Positions 8,017 to 16,140 of a stretch of DNA of 64,000 nt are shown here, in pieces. Under the pieces are notes generated by a model, which saw only the letters and a program-made list of their open reading frames with translations, ran no database searches and was not told the origin of the DNA. The stretch comes from Xanthocytophaga agilis (GTDB lineage: Bacteria; Bacteroidota; Bacteroidia; Cytophagales; 172606-1): assembly GCF_030068605.1 (NCBI RefSeq), contig NZ_JASJOU010000021.1, positions 1-64,000 on the forward strand, written 5' to 3'. The stretch's first letter is position 1. Every line of letters starts with the position of its first letter. A program made the translations under genes and the position numbers.

Positions 8017-11000
8017 CTACCTCATCCGGACTGCTTTTGCTTTAAACATTCCCATCAGCGAACCTGCCAGGTTATCATTATCCTGCTTCTCAAAGCTTAC
8101 ATTGACATCATAGCCGGAAGTACTGAAATACACTACAATCTTATCTGCGGACTCTTCTATTTTATCTAGTGGTACTGGCTTTCCATCTGCATTTTTAGGT
8201 GTAATGTTACCTGTTAACTTTCCGTCTTTTCGAACAAGGTCCATTATCATAGATGCATCTCCATTAGGAGTTCCTATAAAGGTAGCCTCCCACTGACCTA
8301 CAAAGAAATCCGCACTGGTTTTGTCTGTAGCTTTCGCAGACAGAGCTGCGTCTTCAGTACTCCCCTGCTCTCCTGCCAGTTTAAACTCCAATCCCATAAC
8401 AACCATCATTGACTGTCCTCCGGATTTAGGATTTACAAACACAACATAGATATCCTGAGGCGTATTTATGGATGCATCTAACTTGATTGGAAGGTGCAGA
8501 ACTGTTGGATTAAAATCCATTTTGTCAGTTGCTTCCAGAAACTGTGACTCACCAATAAGCTTTCCAGTTGGACTACCTATACGTAATTCAGCCTTCCCTC
8601 CGGTAGCATTCAATTGAGGTTTTGGCGCAACAGCAAATATCTGTAATTCAGACAAACCATTCAGATCAATTTGTTTCATTACCATATACGCACCCGACTT
8701 GGCAGGAATAGCCAGGTTGTTTCCGCCATAAGCCATTTTATTGACATTCTCATACTGATCAAATCCATGGGCATCCACCCTGGAATTCCGCAATACAAAA
8801 GACTGTTCGGACTTCAGTGAAGGCTGGCCATTCGCTCCCTGATCCTCATAGGCAGCACGCACAATATATACGCCTTTTCCTTTGTCAGCAGGAGGTACTT
8901 TCGCTACATATGACCCTTTCACTGGTAAGCCCTTTTCTTTGGATGACTCATTGGAAAGACTTAAAATGTATTTCACCATCTCCGAAGCATCACCAGTAGA
9001 AAGTTGTGGGTGACCGGCCATTGCGGTCTCACCCCAAACACCACTTCCTCCTGAGATTACTTTCTTTGTCAGTTTCTCTAGTGCCGTTTTATCATCTTTG
9101 TACTTAAGAGCGACAGCTCTGTAAGTTGGTCCGATTGATTTTTTATCCTTGCTGTGACAAGCCATACAGTCACTGGCATCGATAAGTTTTTTACCTGAGG
9201 CAAAGAGAGCGCTGGCGTCAGCAGAGCGGTGTCCCTGTGCGATAGCTATTTTATCAAATCCTTCAGGCAGATAATCGATGGTTACAGCAACCTGTGAAGG
9301 GTCTATTCCTTTTTCGAGGGTTCCATCTTCTTTATCTTTTACTTTAATTTCATAAGGGAATGGCTTATTGGCAGTATAAAATGAGGTATTGCTTTTAGGC
9401 ATTTCCAGACTTAACACAGGCGGTTCATTGCCCACAGTGATTTCCATTGACTGTGTGCTTATGCCTCCTTTGCCATCATTGACTGTAAGCGTAGCTTTGT
9501 AGCTACCCATCTTGGTAAGAGTCAAACTGGCATTAGGCGTAGTGATGAGCTTTGTGAAGCCGTCTTTGGAAGTCACTTTCCAGGAATAGGTCAATAGATC
9601 TCCATCAGCATCAGATGTGCCTTTGGAAGAAAGCTTTAGATTAAATGGTGCAGCTCCACCCATCTGATTGGCAACCATTTGAATCTGAGGTTTACGGTTT
9701 CCACCATTGTACTCTATCCGGATCAAACGGGCATCGTCATTGGCAGTGAACCAGCCACTACCGTATTCAAGCATATATAAGTCTCCATTTTCTGCAAATT
9801 CGATATCCATTGGATTGGAAAATTTATAGCTGGGCATAAAACGCTCCATAGAGACAAGGTCTCCATTCTTGTCCATAGTGACAGCCATAATCCAGCCTCT
9901 CATCCATTCATATTCCAGAAATTTGCCATCATAATATTTTGGAAAGGCATGAGGAGCATTTTTAAAATCTTCGGAATAAAAAACCGGGCCGGCCATCGCA
10001 TTTCTACCTCCACTACCTACCAGCGGAAACTCTTTGGATTCACCATATGGATACCACACAAAAGCTTTCTGGGCAGGAGGCAATACCTTTAATCCGGTAT
10101 TATTTGGTGAATTGTTGATAGGTGCTGCGGGGTCCCATTTCTCCAATGACTTGTTGTTTACAAAATCATATTTGTTATAGGCTTTGTTATCTCCTACAAA
10201 ATGTGGCCACCCATAATTTCCTGCTTTGCGTGCCTGCCCTACTTCATCATGCCCGGCAGGCCCTCTGGTCGAATCACCATTGGCCGCATCAGGTCCGACC
10301 TCTCCCCAGTAAAGGAACCCAGTATGCTGATCAATAGAAATGCGGAACGGGTTCCGATGTCCCATCGTATAGATCTCCGGACGGGTTTGTGCAGTGCCTT
10401 TGGCAAAAAGGTTACCTTCCGGAATAGTATAACTGCCATCTGGCTGAGGCTTAATGCGAATGATTTTACCCCGCAAGTCATTGGTATTTGCTGATGATTT
10501 CTGTGCATCCCATGCACTTCTTCCTTCACGTTCATCACTTGGACTAAATCCATTGGATCCATGAGGATTGGTATTATCACCTGTAGACAAATATAGGTTT
10601 CCTGCCTTGTCCCAGGCAATAGATCCTCCTGTATGACAACATTCTTCCCGTTGTGTAGGCACTTCCAGCAATACCTTTTTAGTTTCCATTGCCAGTTCAT
10701 TTCCACGCATTTCATACCGGGTCAAAATGTTTTTAGAGGCTTCAGGTGTGGAATAGTAGAGATAAATCCAATGGTTTTGAGCAAAGTTGGGATCTTTATT
10801 TAGCCCTAACAAGCCGTCTTCTGCTACAGATTCTTTTCCTTCCTTGCTTACATATTTGGTACTAACAGGAATAGTCGCAATGGTTTTAAGTTCCTTCGTT
10901 TTGTTGTTGTACAACCTCACTTCGCCTTTACGTTGAATAAACAGGATACGATCCTTATCTAATAGTGTAAGCTCCATAGGTTCGTCCAGTTTCTCTGCCA

Positions 11001-11808
11001 AGACTACTTTTGTAAAACGATTCTCTTCCGGACGAGATTTGGTAAAGTCTAATGGTTTGGGTGCATCGCCACCAGTAGTATAATAAATACCTGCCCAAAG
11101 ATGATTCAGAAAAAGTGGCTCTGAGAAAGTTTCATCCGTATGTCCCATTGTCGTATAAAATGAACGACCTCCATCAAACTCCTGATACCAGCTCATTGGG
11201 TGGTCATTTCCATTCTTACCACCGATATAGCTCTTTTCATCTATCTTCAATACAACATTGATCTTTGGTGAGATATTTTTAAAGCTATAAAACTCGTCAC
11301 TGCGTTCAAAGGTATCAGGCATACCTTGTGTAGCCCAGTGATTTTTTTTGACTACACTAAATTTTCCTTTCTGCACATTACTTGGAGTCATAGGATGATC
11401 CAGGAAGTAGGCTCCTGCTAATTGTCCATACCAGGGCCAGTCATATTCTGTATCTGTAGCCGCATGAATCCCTACATAGCCACCACCAGCCTGAATGTAT
11501 CTTTCAAATGCACTTTGCTGTTCTGCATTCAAAATATCTCCGGTTGTATTAAGAAAAATAACCGTATTGTACTTTTTGAGAGTACGCTCTGAAAATTGAG
11601 TGGCATCTTCAGTAAAACTCACTCCAAAGCCTTTTTCTTTTGCCATTTTCGTTAGTGCTACTTTTCCTGCGTCTATTGACTGATGCCGAAAAGCAGCAGT
11701 TTTACTAAACACAAGCACATTCAGTGTAGGAGCAGGCTTAAATGAAGAATGAATCAGGAACCATATACCTACGAGTATAGGGCTGAATCGGAGATATTTT
11801 GCTTTCAT
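8017..11808 (-). CDS. Secreted multidomain protein: ThuA + PQQ-type sugar dehydrogenase + PKD + cytochrome c + C-terminal binding domains
   Basis: A 1263-residue protein starting at the ATG at 11808 (MKAKYLRFSPILVG). An in-frame ATG 45 bp upstream would overlap the promoter. After a signal or anchor segment come: a ThuA-like glutamine-amidotransferase-fold domain (about 28-250, GYVGIHAATDTEYDW); a six-bladed glucose/sorbosone dehydrogenase domain (about 270-690, EDGLLGLNKDPNF, GHRNPFRISID); a PKD domain (about 705-790); a class I cytochrome c with C881-M-A-C-H; a CBM6-like segment; and a lipocalin-like tail (ADFFVGQWEATF). The dehydrogenase would oxidise a sugar and pass electrons to the fused haem in the periplasm. 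This architecture is known in Bacteroidota and Planctomycetota, with unknown substrate. It is divergent from a NUDIX regulator with which it shares an operator. Confidence 0.9.
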   Translation of the reverse strand: MKAKYLRFSPILVGIWFLIHSSFKPAPTLNVLVFSKTAAFRHQSIDAGKVALTKMAKEKGFGVSFTEDATQFSERTLKKYNTVIFLNTTGDILNAEQQSAFERYIQAGGGYVGIHAATDTEYDWPWYGQLAGAYFLDHPMTPSNVQKGKFSVVKKNHWATQGMPDTFERSDEFYSFKNISPKINVVLKIDEKSYIGGKNGNDHPMSWYQEFDGGRSFYTTMGHTDETFSEPLFLNHLWAGIYYTTGGDAPKPLDFTKSRPEENRFTKVVLAEKLDEPMELTLLDKDRILFIQRKGEVRLYNNKTKELKTIATIPVSTKYVSKEGKESVAEDGLLGLNKDPNFAQNHWIYLYYSTPEASKNILTRYEMRGNELAMETKKVLLEVPTQREECCHTGGSIAWDKAGNLYLSTGDNTNPHGSNGFSPSDEREGRSAWDAQKSSANTNDLRGKIIRIKPQPDGSYTIPEGNLFAKGTAQTRPEIYTMGHRNPFRISIDQHTGFLYWGEVGPDAANGDSTRGPAGHDEVGQARKAGNYGWPHFVGDNKAYNKYDFVNNKSLEKWDPAAPINNSPNNTGLKVLPPAQKAFVWYPYGESKEFPLVGSGGRNAMAGPVFYSEDFKNAPHAFPKYYDGKFLEYEWMRGWIMAVTMDKNGDLVSMERFMPSYKFSNPMDIEFAENGDLYMLEYGSGWFTANDDARLIRIEYNGGNRKPQIQMVANQMGGAAPFNLKLSSKGTSDADGDLLTYSWKVTSKDGFTKLITTPNASLTLTKMGSYKATLTVNDGKGGISTQSMEITVGNEPPVLSLEMPKSNTSFYTANKPFPYEIKVKDKEDGTLEKGIDPSQVAVTIDYLPEGFDKIAIAQGHRSADASALFASGKKLIDASDCMACHSKDKKSIGPTYRAVALKYKDDKTALEKLTKKVISGGSGVWGETAMAGHPQLSTGDASEMVKYILSLSNESSKEKGLPVKGSYVAKVPPADKGKGVYIVRAAYEDQGANGQPSLKSEQSFVLRNSRVDAHGFDQYENVNKMAYGGNNLAIPAKSGAYMVMKQIDLNGLSELQIFAVAPKPQLNATGGKAELRIGSPTGKLIGESQFLEATDKMDFNPTVLHLPIKLDASINTPQDIYVVFVNPKSGGQSMMVVMGLEFKLAGEQGSTEDAALSAKATDKTSADFFVGQWEATFIGTPNGDASMIMDLVRKDGKLTGNITPKNADGKPVPLDKIEESADKIVVYFSTSGYDVNVSFEKQDNDNLAGSLMGMFKAKAVRMR

Positions 11809-11836
11809 GAAGGATAGGGGTTTAACAGGTGTATAA

Positions 11837-11904
11837 CAAAAGTAATGAATCAAAATATTATTGTCTAAAAATTAGACAATAATATTTTTACAATTCTATA
11901 TTTG
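11837..11904. promoter_or_regulatory. Divergent promoters with a central symmetric operator
   Basis: The centre is a near-perfect palindrome of 17-bp arms and a 3-nt spacer (11852-11888), with core TTGTCTAA-AAA-TTAGACAA. On each side, after a gap of about 8 bp, lies a -7 element. CAAAAGTA (11837-11844) is TACTTTTG on the minus strand for the ThuA fusion, and TATATTTG (11897-11904) is on the plus strand for the NUDIX regulator. Neither promoter has a TTTG -33 box at the expected spacing, and the palindrome occupies both -33 positions. A factor bound here would act on both genes at once. Confidence 0.75.
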
Positions 11905-12091
11905 TAAGATCATATTTTTTTCTCAACCTAGAGGGGTAAGTTCTATACGATTGGACTTGAAAGAGGGAGTCTGAAAGCTATATGAGAAGAAAATTAGCCT
12001 GGTAATAGAGATACTTTCTACCTACATTCGCCTTCGCTGGAGCAGGACATAAACACATTTGAAATTTAATTTTATACCACAATCACATAGT

Positions 12092-12817
12092 ATGCAGCCT
12101 CTCAATGAACAAGATTATATTCAACAAATTTCAATCGATTGTGTCATCTTTGGCTATCAGAAAAAAGAACTCAAGGTATTAGTACCCAAGCTCGCCTTCA
12201 AAGGAAATTTCTCCTCACTTCCAGGTGGATTCATTTTGCAGAATGAAAGTATAGATCAGGCAGCCCGGCGAATTCTGGAAGCACGTACAGGCCTGAAAGA
12301 TATTTACCTTGAACAATTTCGTGTATTTGGAGATCTGGGCAGAAACAACATGCCATTCTTTGAGCAAATTGTTGACTTAAATCAGGATCAGGAAGGAGCT
12401 GAACCATTTAGCCAAAAGGAACTGGAATGGCTTACCCGAAGATTTATCTCCATTGGGTATTATGCATTGGTTGACATTCATCAGGTAGTTCCACAGAAAA
12501 GTGAGATTGACCAATCCATTGGATGGTATAATATCAAGGAATTACCTTCCATGATTATGGATCATAACCAGATCGTTAACAGCGCCCTCCAGTCTCTTCG
12601 TCTTAGTCTGGATCAGAAATTGATCGGGTTCACACTTCTTCCTGAAATCTTTACCATGAAAGATTTACAGGAATTGTATGAAACCATTTATGACAAACCT
12701 TTTGCTCGCAATAACTTTCAAAAAAAGATACTGGAACTTGATGTACTGGACCGCCTGGAAAAGAAGTTCACAGGAGCTGCTAACAAAGCACCTTATCTGT
12801 ATCGTTTTCGGAAATAG
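12092..12817 (+). CDS. NUDIX-type transcriptional regulator (NrtR/AraR-like)
   Basis: A 241-residue protein from the ATG at 12092. An in-frame TTG at 12059 is a weaker start. The N-terminal half is a NUDIX fold (GNFSSLPGGFILQNESIDQAARRILEARTGL), in which the Nudix box keeps G and several positions but lacks the full catalytic REx2EE pattern, so hydrolysis is unlikely. The C-terminal third is a winged helix (MKDLQELYETIYDKPFARNNFQKKI). In Bacteroidota, proteins of this build repress or activate sugar utilisation genes (AraR/XylR types) and bind long palindromes. The 37-bp palindrome in its own promoter region is the obvious site. The likely target is the divergent dehydrogenase fusion. Confidence 0.88.
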   Translation: MQPLNEQDYIQQISIDCVIFGYQKKELKVLVPKLAFKGNFSSLPGGFILQNESIDQAARRILEARTGLKDIYLEQFRVFGDLGRNNMPFFEQIVDLNQDQEGAEPFSQKELEWLTRRFISIGYYALVDIHQVVPQKSEIDQSIGWYNIKELPSMIMDHNQIVNSALQSLRLSLDQKLIGFTLLPEIFTMKDLQELYETIYDKPFARNNFQKKILELDVLDRLEKKFTGAANKAPYLYRFRK

Positions 12818-12853
12818 CGAAGAGATGGTCTAAAACATTGAAAAAAAAATCTA

Positions 12854-13252
12854 CTAATGTACCTTAGCAGCAAAGGCAGGAAGAGTTCGTAGCAAACTTA
12901 TTGTTTCTTCTGGCACAACAGGCTTTTGGAATAACGTTGTAGCACCACCAATGACCAGTTGATAGGCAGCTTCCATAGTAGCACTATTTGAAAACCCCAC
13001 TACCGGAATCAACCGGTAGGCTTCTATCTTTCTCAGATCTTTTAAGATTTGCAAACCATCTTTACCGGGAAGATGAATATCAAGTAGCAATACAGAAACG
13101 GGTATACCCTCACTAAGAAAAAGTAATAATTCTTTTTCGTCTTCTACAAAATAATAATACCACTGAGGAAAATGATGGTCAAGCAAGCGGGAAAGCAGAA
13201 ACCTTTCATCCGGGTTATCTTCAAGAATCAACAATGAGAAAACATTTTCCAT
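12854..13252 (-). CDS. Single-domain response regulator (CheY-like receiver)
   Basis: A 132-residue receiver domain without an output domain. The acidic pair is E11-D12, the phospho-acceptor is D58 in LLLDIHLPGKDG, the switch Ser is S88 (GFSNS) and the conserved Lys is K110 (FQKPV). It acts by protein contact in the cytosol after phosphorylation by an unidentified kinase. The partner kinase is not next to it. It is convergent with the NUDIX regulator with only 36 bp between the stops and no clear hairpin terminator. Confidence 0.9.
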   Translation of the reverse strand: MENVFSLLILEDNPDERFLLSRLLDHHFPQWYYYFVEDEKELLLFLSEGIPVSVLLLDIHLPGKDGLQILKDLRKIEAYRLIPVVGFSNSATMEAAYQLVIGGATTLFQKPVVPEETISLLRTLPAFAAKVH

Positions 13253-13392
13253 AGCTAATTACAACGAAATAGACAGACTAGCTGTCAGAAAACACAAAAA
13301 CAACTACACAAACAAAAATAAACAAATTCAGAAGGAATGATTTGTAAGGTTGTACTACCTGCGAAACAGAATTCTTTACTATGCATTAGAAA

Positions 13393-13698
13393 TTACTTTA
13401 TGATATGTCCTACCCATGATCCATCACCCATCCGATAGAATAAAAGAGAATCTTTTCTGTTACTCACTTTCCCCTGTTTATCTTTCACTTTTCCTTCCCA
13501 GTGTATCAACCAGGCATCTCCGTTTTCGCCTATCGCCTTTTTTTGTTCTGTTACAGTATAGGATACCACTGTTTTTGTCTCTGTCACCAGTTGTTGTGCT
13601 ATTCCGTCCTCAATTGCTTGTTCAGGAATTCCTTTAGTACAACAAATTAGAACAAAGATTGATAAAAGTAGTACTACATATGTAAACCTTTGATTCAT
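13393..13698 (-). CDS. Small secreted or lipid-anchored protein of unknown function
   Basis: A 101-residue protein from the ATG at 13698 (MNQRFTYVVLL). An upstream ATG at 13725 only adds a poor extension. A hydrophobic N-terminus (residues 6-19) ends in LICC, which could serve as a loose lipobox, so export to the periplasm or lipid anchoring is likely. The mature part is polar, with alternating beta-type stretches (VVSYTVTEQKK, DAWLIHWEGKVKDKQGK) and a closing DGSWVGHIIK. I do not recognise a family. It stands alone between the receiver gene and a gene-poor stretch. Confidence 0.55.
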   Translation of the reverse strand: MNQRFTYVVLLLSIFVLICCTKGIPEQAIEDGIAQQLVTETKTVVSYTVTEQKKAIGENGDAWLIHWEGKVKDKQGKVSNRKDSLLFYRMGDGSWVGHIIK

Positions 13699-13984
13699 AA
13701 AAATGAAAAGAACTGTAGTCGTCAAATATACAAATAATACAGATTACCGAAGTTAAAGAATGGATAAAATCCCACTATTCAATATCAATAACTTTATACA
13801 AAGGAGAAAACTTCGAACAAAAATGAGCTGGGAAACAGATAGAAAGTGAATGGGATATAGAACAAACAGGTAGACCTATTATAATAGATTGTAGACTATA
13901 TAGAAGTAAGCATGTCTACTAACTCTTCACTGATTGATAATAACATGTCTATCTTATTACCTGAAAAGCTAAAAGAATTCAGAA

Positions 13985-14122
13985 CTAGTGGATAAATGTA
14001 GGAAAATCTATTTTTTGATGAACCTTAGTAGCGATTTCGTGCGTTTCTACACCTTGTAGATTGACACGCTTAAACGATAAATCAATAAATGCTGTTTCAC
14101 TAATTTCGCCAAAAGCTAGCAA
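13985..14122 (-). pseudogene. Possible gene remnant (C-terminal 45 codons)
   Basis: A frame without start context reads ...LLAFGEISETAFIDLSFKR... to a TAG at 13985, with protein-like composition. The sequence upstream continues only in another frame (KVRALIIGILTTFS). It could be the tail of a decayed gene. No family was recognised, and chance is not excluded. The rest of 13700-14180 shows nothing. Confidence 0.25.
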
Positions 14123-14180
14123 CGGTAGAAAAAGTTGTCAAAATTCCTATGATAAGTGCCCTTACTTTTAGTTACATCTT

Positions 14181-14387
14181 TCAACTTTGTATGTAGTCGG
14201 TCTGATTTCCCCTTTCTACCAGAGAAACGAATATAAAACCATCCGTTATAAATTCTGCTACGGTTTCTCCACACTCGCAACAATATCCTTTCTCAAATTC
14301 TGCTCTTTCTGAAATACCTACAGAATCCTCCATAACCTGGAGCAGTGATTCACAATAGTTACATTTTACTCTAAAAGTATAGTTCAT
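14181..14387 (-). CDS. Small CxxC/CxxC putative zinc-binding protein
   Basis: A 68-residue ORF from the ATG at 14387 (MNYTFRVKCNYCES). An upstream in-frame start at 14420 is possible. It has CNYC near the N-terminus and CCECGETV near the middle, the spacing of a small zinc ribbon, followed by a hydrophobic strand (AEFITDGFIFVSL). The start codon lies inside one arm of an 18-bp inverted repeat (14385-14441), which may control expression. It ends just before a gene-poor region. Function unknown. Confidence 0.5.
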   Translation of the reverse strand: MNYTFRVKCNYCESLLQVMEDSVGISERAEFEKGYCCECGETVAEFITDGFIFVSLVERGNQTDYIQS

Positions 14388-14441
14388 CCGTAGAAACGAG
14401 TTAATTTTTTCACAAGACAAATCAACTCGTTTCTACGGATG
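14385..14441. repeat. 18-bp perfect inverted repeat around the small CxxC gene start
   Basis: CATCCGTAGAAACGAGTT (14385-14402) and AACTCGTTTCTACGGATG (14424-14441) are exact reverse complements, separated by 21 nt. The first three bases of the left arm are the complement of the CxxC gene's ATG. In RNA this would make a strong stem that hides the start codon. Alternatively it is a small mobile-element relic. Confidence 0.7.
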
Positions 14442-14554
14442 GAGTAAAGGGTATTTTCCCGGATATGTCATGGGAAAAACACCCTTTCTTGCTCTCTGTA
14501 TAACCAAGGCAACACAAATTATCTTCCTAGGTGTATCTACATGACAAATTATAT

Positions 14555-14593
14555 AAAAAAGCCGGATACACCATACACAAACAGGTATCTGGC
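14555..14593 (-). terminator. Intrinsic terminator of the first SusC/D operon
   Basis: On the minus strand, GCCAGATAC and GTATCCGGC form a 9-bp stem (one G-U pair) with a 15-nt loop, followed by TTTTTT. It lies 67 bp past the SusD stop. A second, bulged hairpin (AAAGGGT...ACCCTTT, about 14446-14490) follows it. Confidence 0.8.
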
Positions 14594-14659
14594 ATTCAAT
14601 AAATCACTTTTGGTTAGGGTAATGGGATTGATCGTATCCCGACAACAGATTACTGAAAG

Positions 14660-16123
14660 TTAATCTTCAAGCAATAATTTATTGGTAGTAATTTCTATGT
14701 TTGGCAACGGGAAAATGTAATTAGTTTGGGACGGAAGTACCTCAGGCGCACTATTGGAACTGCTTGACTTGGCGGGCAGTGGCAATAGATTTCGCAACAA
14801 ATCATTTGACCGGAACCCTTCGCCCAATAATTCAATTCTCCTTTCTTTCCAGATTGTCTCAATCAATGCTTCTTTTGATCCTATAGTACTCTCAGGAAAA
14901 GTATAAGTGGCATCAGACCGATTACGAACTGCCTTTAACAGGCTAACGGATTTTTCGAGATCTCCTGTATAAGCAGCAGCTTCCGCATAATTAAGCAATA
15001 CTTCAGCATACCGGATAATCGGAAGATAGTCCAGGAATGGCGAAGGTTTGTTATACTTAGTCAGAAACTGTACACCAGATGCAGTACGTGAAAATGTACG
15101 TCTGAGATCTGTCGACTTCCATTCTGTATCTCCCCAAATTCCTTCCGGATTTAGATTATACTCCGAATTGGAATTGAAGACATAGGGAAACGAAGATTGT
15201 CCGGTTACATTATCCAGTTCAGTCATTGGTACAGACAAAATAGACTCTGTAGAAGTGTAGTTTGTTGTAAAGATCTCAACAATATTTTGTAGCTGATGTG
15301 CAACTCCAGTAGTAGCTGTAAAGGGAGCACTGGCAGATACAATCTTTTGTGCTTCTTCCACTACCTTTTCATAGTTGCCGATATTCAGATACACTCTTGT
15401 TTTTAAGGCAATGGCCGTATTCCGGTGAGCACGGGTAGTGTTGAGTAATGATGTTGAATAATTCAATGGAAGATCTGCTTCTGCTTCATCCAGATCCTTG
15501 ATGATTTGTGCATATACCTCTGCAACTGAACTTCGCTTCAGGTCATTATTCGCATTGGTAGTTTCAGCCAGCAATCGCAAGGGCAGTCCGGGTGTAGAGC
15601 CCTGATTTTCATTGTAGGGACGTGCATACAAGGTAACCAGACTGAAGTAACTCAATGCCCGCAAAAACTTAGCCTCCGCTGTGTACTGTTTGGTAAGGGC
15701 TTCACTGACTACATCCGGATGTTCTTCCAAACCATGAATGACAATATTAGCATTATTAATTGCCGTATAGGCGGCAGTCCAGAATCCTGCTACAAAGTTG
15801 GAACCCGAGTTCAATGTCTGATTCCATGCTTCATAGGCAGTAAAAGTATTGCTGGTACGGTTAATAAATTCATCTCCACGGGCTTCGCTATAAATCAGGT
15901 AATTGCCTCCATAGAAGTTTCCGCTTTTTACAGACTTGTAAATACCATTGACTAGTCCAAGTATTCTGTCTGGAGTATCAAAAGCATTGGCTCCGGTGAT
16001 AGATGTTTGAGAAGCAGGATTGAGTAGTTCTTTTTCATCACAGGCTGTGGTCAATAAGGCAAAGCCGAGACCAGCCAAAACGACAAAGCGACGGATAAAG
16101 GTATGGTTATATTGAATTTTCAT
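14660..16123 (-). CDS. SusD/RagB-like surface lipoprotein 1
   Basis: A 487-residue lipoprotein. The signal peptide ends in LLTTAC (Cys about 28), followed by DEKELLNPASQTSITG, the usual SusD start. SusD hallmarks include the early TPR helices (AKFLRALSYFSLVTLYARPY), the PIIRYAEVLLNYAEAAAYTGD segment near the C-terminus, and a WKERRIELLGEGFR motif. It sits on the cell surface as a lid over its SusC partner and binds the ligand. It is 18 bp downstream of SusC and is the last gene of the riboswitch-led operon. The ligand is unknown. Operon context (SAM riboswitch) suggests a sulfur compound rather than a glycan, which is inference. Confidence 0.95.
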   Translation of the reverse strand: MKIQYNHTFIRRFVVLAGLGFALLTTACDEKELLNPASQTSITGANAFDTPDRILGLVNGIYKSVKSGNFYGGNYLIYSEARGDEFINRTSNTFTAYEAWNQTLNSGSNFVAGFWTAAYTAINNANIVIHGLEEHPDVVSEALTKQYTAEAKFLRALSYFSLVTLYARPYNENQGSTPGLPLRLLAETTNANNDLKRSSVAEVYAQIIKDLDEAEADLPLNYSTSLLNTTRAHRNTAIALKTRVYLNIGNYEKVVEEAQKIVSASAPFTATTGVAHQLQNIVEIFTTNYTSTESILSVPMTELDNVTGQSSFPYVFNSNSEYNLNPEGIWGDTEWKSTDLRRTFSRTASGVQFLTKYNKPSPFLDYLPIIRYAEVLLNYAEAAAYTGDLEKSVSLLKAVRNRSDATYTFPESTIGSKEALIETIWKERRIELLGEGFRSNDLLRNLLPLPAKSSSSNSAPEVLPSQTNYIFPLPNIEITTNKLLLED

Positions 16124-16140
16124 TGTGACTAAAAGTTAAA

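Noticed and set aside
10239-10715. Minus-strand ORF of 158 codons
   Set aside because: A frame-shifted shadow inside the ThuA-dehydrogenase gene.
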